A stretch of 64,000 nucleotides of DNA from Gammaproteobacteria bacterium. Its GTDB lineage: Bacteria > Pseudomonadota > Gammaproteobacteria > Steroidobacterales > Steroidobacteraceae. The notes beneath the pieces are model-generated. The model searched no databases, was not told the origin of the DNA, and saw only the letters and a program-made list of their open reading frames with translations. The DNA is taken from contig JAGWWY010000004.1 of assembly GCA_018970145.1 (NCBI GenBank), forward strand, positions 96,139 through 160,138. Direction: 5' to 3'. The translations under genes were made by a program, and so were the position numbers. This document shows, piece after piece, positions 63,999 through 64,000 of the stretch (position 1 is the stretch's first letter; each line of letters opens with the position of its first letter).

Positions 63999-64000
63999 TT

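Larger units (their letters stand above)
59564..64000. mobile_element. genomic island at tRNA-Phe (left end, incomplete)
   Basis: From the tRNA 3' end to the window edge the sequence is visibly richer in A and T than the rest. It holds an integrase pointing away from the tRNA, four genes I cannot name, a lipoprotein and a second tyrosine recombinase on the opposite strand. No housekeeping gene occurs. These are the marks of a tRNA-inserted integrative element; its right end is outside. Confidence 0.82.

Overview
This window looks like a chromosomal contig from a GC-rich, free-living Gammaproteobacterium. The evidence is gene content: TamA/TamB, ftsY-ftsE-ftsX-rpoH, rpmB-rpmG, coaBC-dut, rsmD-coaD, mutY-yggX, the proteobacterial GshA and GltBD. 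A TonB-dependent receptor, a DUF1838 protein, a C-factor-like short-chain dehydrogenase, a PQQ-dependent dehydrogenase and Spinster-like MFS carriers fit a Steroidobacterales/Nevskiales-type lineage, but that placement is inference; there is no rRNA gene here to fix it.

Layout. 1-4.5 kb: the end of a TonB-dependent receptor, a periplasmic glycerophosphodiesterase, a red-chlorophyll-catabolite-reductase-like protein coupled to an acetyltransferase, and an exported methyltransferase-fold protein with a TPR partner. 4.5-13 kb: one long minus-strand cluster (nudC, an NRDE protein, tamA, tamB, a DUF2238 membrane protein, a flavodoxin-like reductase). 13-14.4 kb: a divergent pair of FlhC-like and FlhD-like regulators, the second apparently carrying two FlhD-like units. 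14.4-21 kb: an ABC exporter (yadGH), a YheT hydrolase, a SPOR lipoprotein, an ExeA-type ATPase and a PQQ dehydrogenase. 21-25.7 kb: a four-gene minus-strand cluster (unknown protein, Asp/Glu-racemase-fold protein, aldo/keto reductase, nucleoside hydrolase), a divergent SDR gene and a VapBC module. 25.8-32.2 kb: gltBD, followed by a candidate small RNA on the other strand. 32-36 kb: an unknown protein, an MFS carrier, a histone-deacetylase-fold amidohydrolase and a DUF4442 hotdog protein. 35.8-45 kb: housekeeping genes for division and secretion (ftsYEX), heat shock (rpoH, with a perfect CIRCE operator), CoA synthesis (coaD, coaBC), DNA and nucleotide hygiene (an AlkA-like glycosylase, mutM, radC, dut) and ribosome (rpmB, rpmG). 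45-59.2 kb: a thiolase, two paired amidohydrolases, an Mpo1-like protein, gshA, an isoaspartyl peptidase, an MFS carrier, a ferredoxin-reductase-type flavoprotein, a PII gene behind a sigma-54 promoter and an NtrC-like site, a quinone oxidoreductase, mutY-yggX and a DUF1838 protein.

At 59.49 kb a tRNA-Phe gene is followed at once by a phage-type integrase. From there to the end of the window the sequence is visibly AT-richer and carries unrecognised genes and a second, minimal tyrosine recombinase. This is the left end of a genomic island whose right end lies beyond the window.

The observations I rate highest are the divergent FlhC-like/double-FlhD-like regulator pair, the promoter-to-terminator small RNA after gltD, the CIRCE element in front of rpoH, the RCCR-like protein, and the unknown island genes. 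All functional calls are from reading motifs by eye; no search was run.
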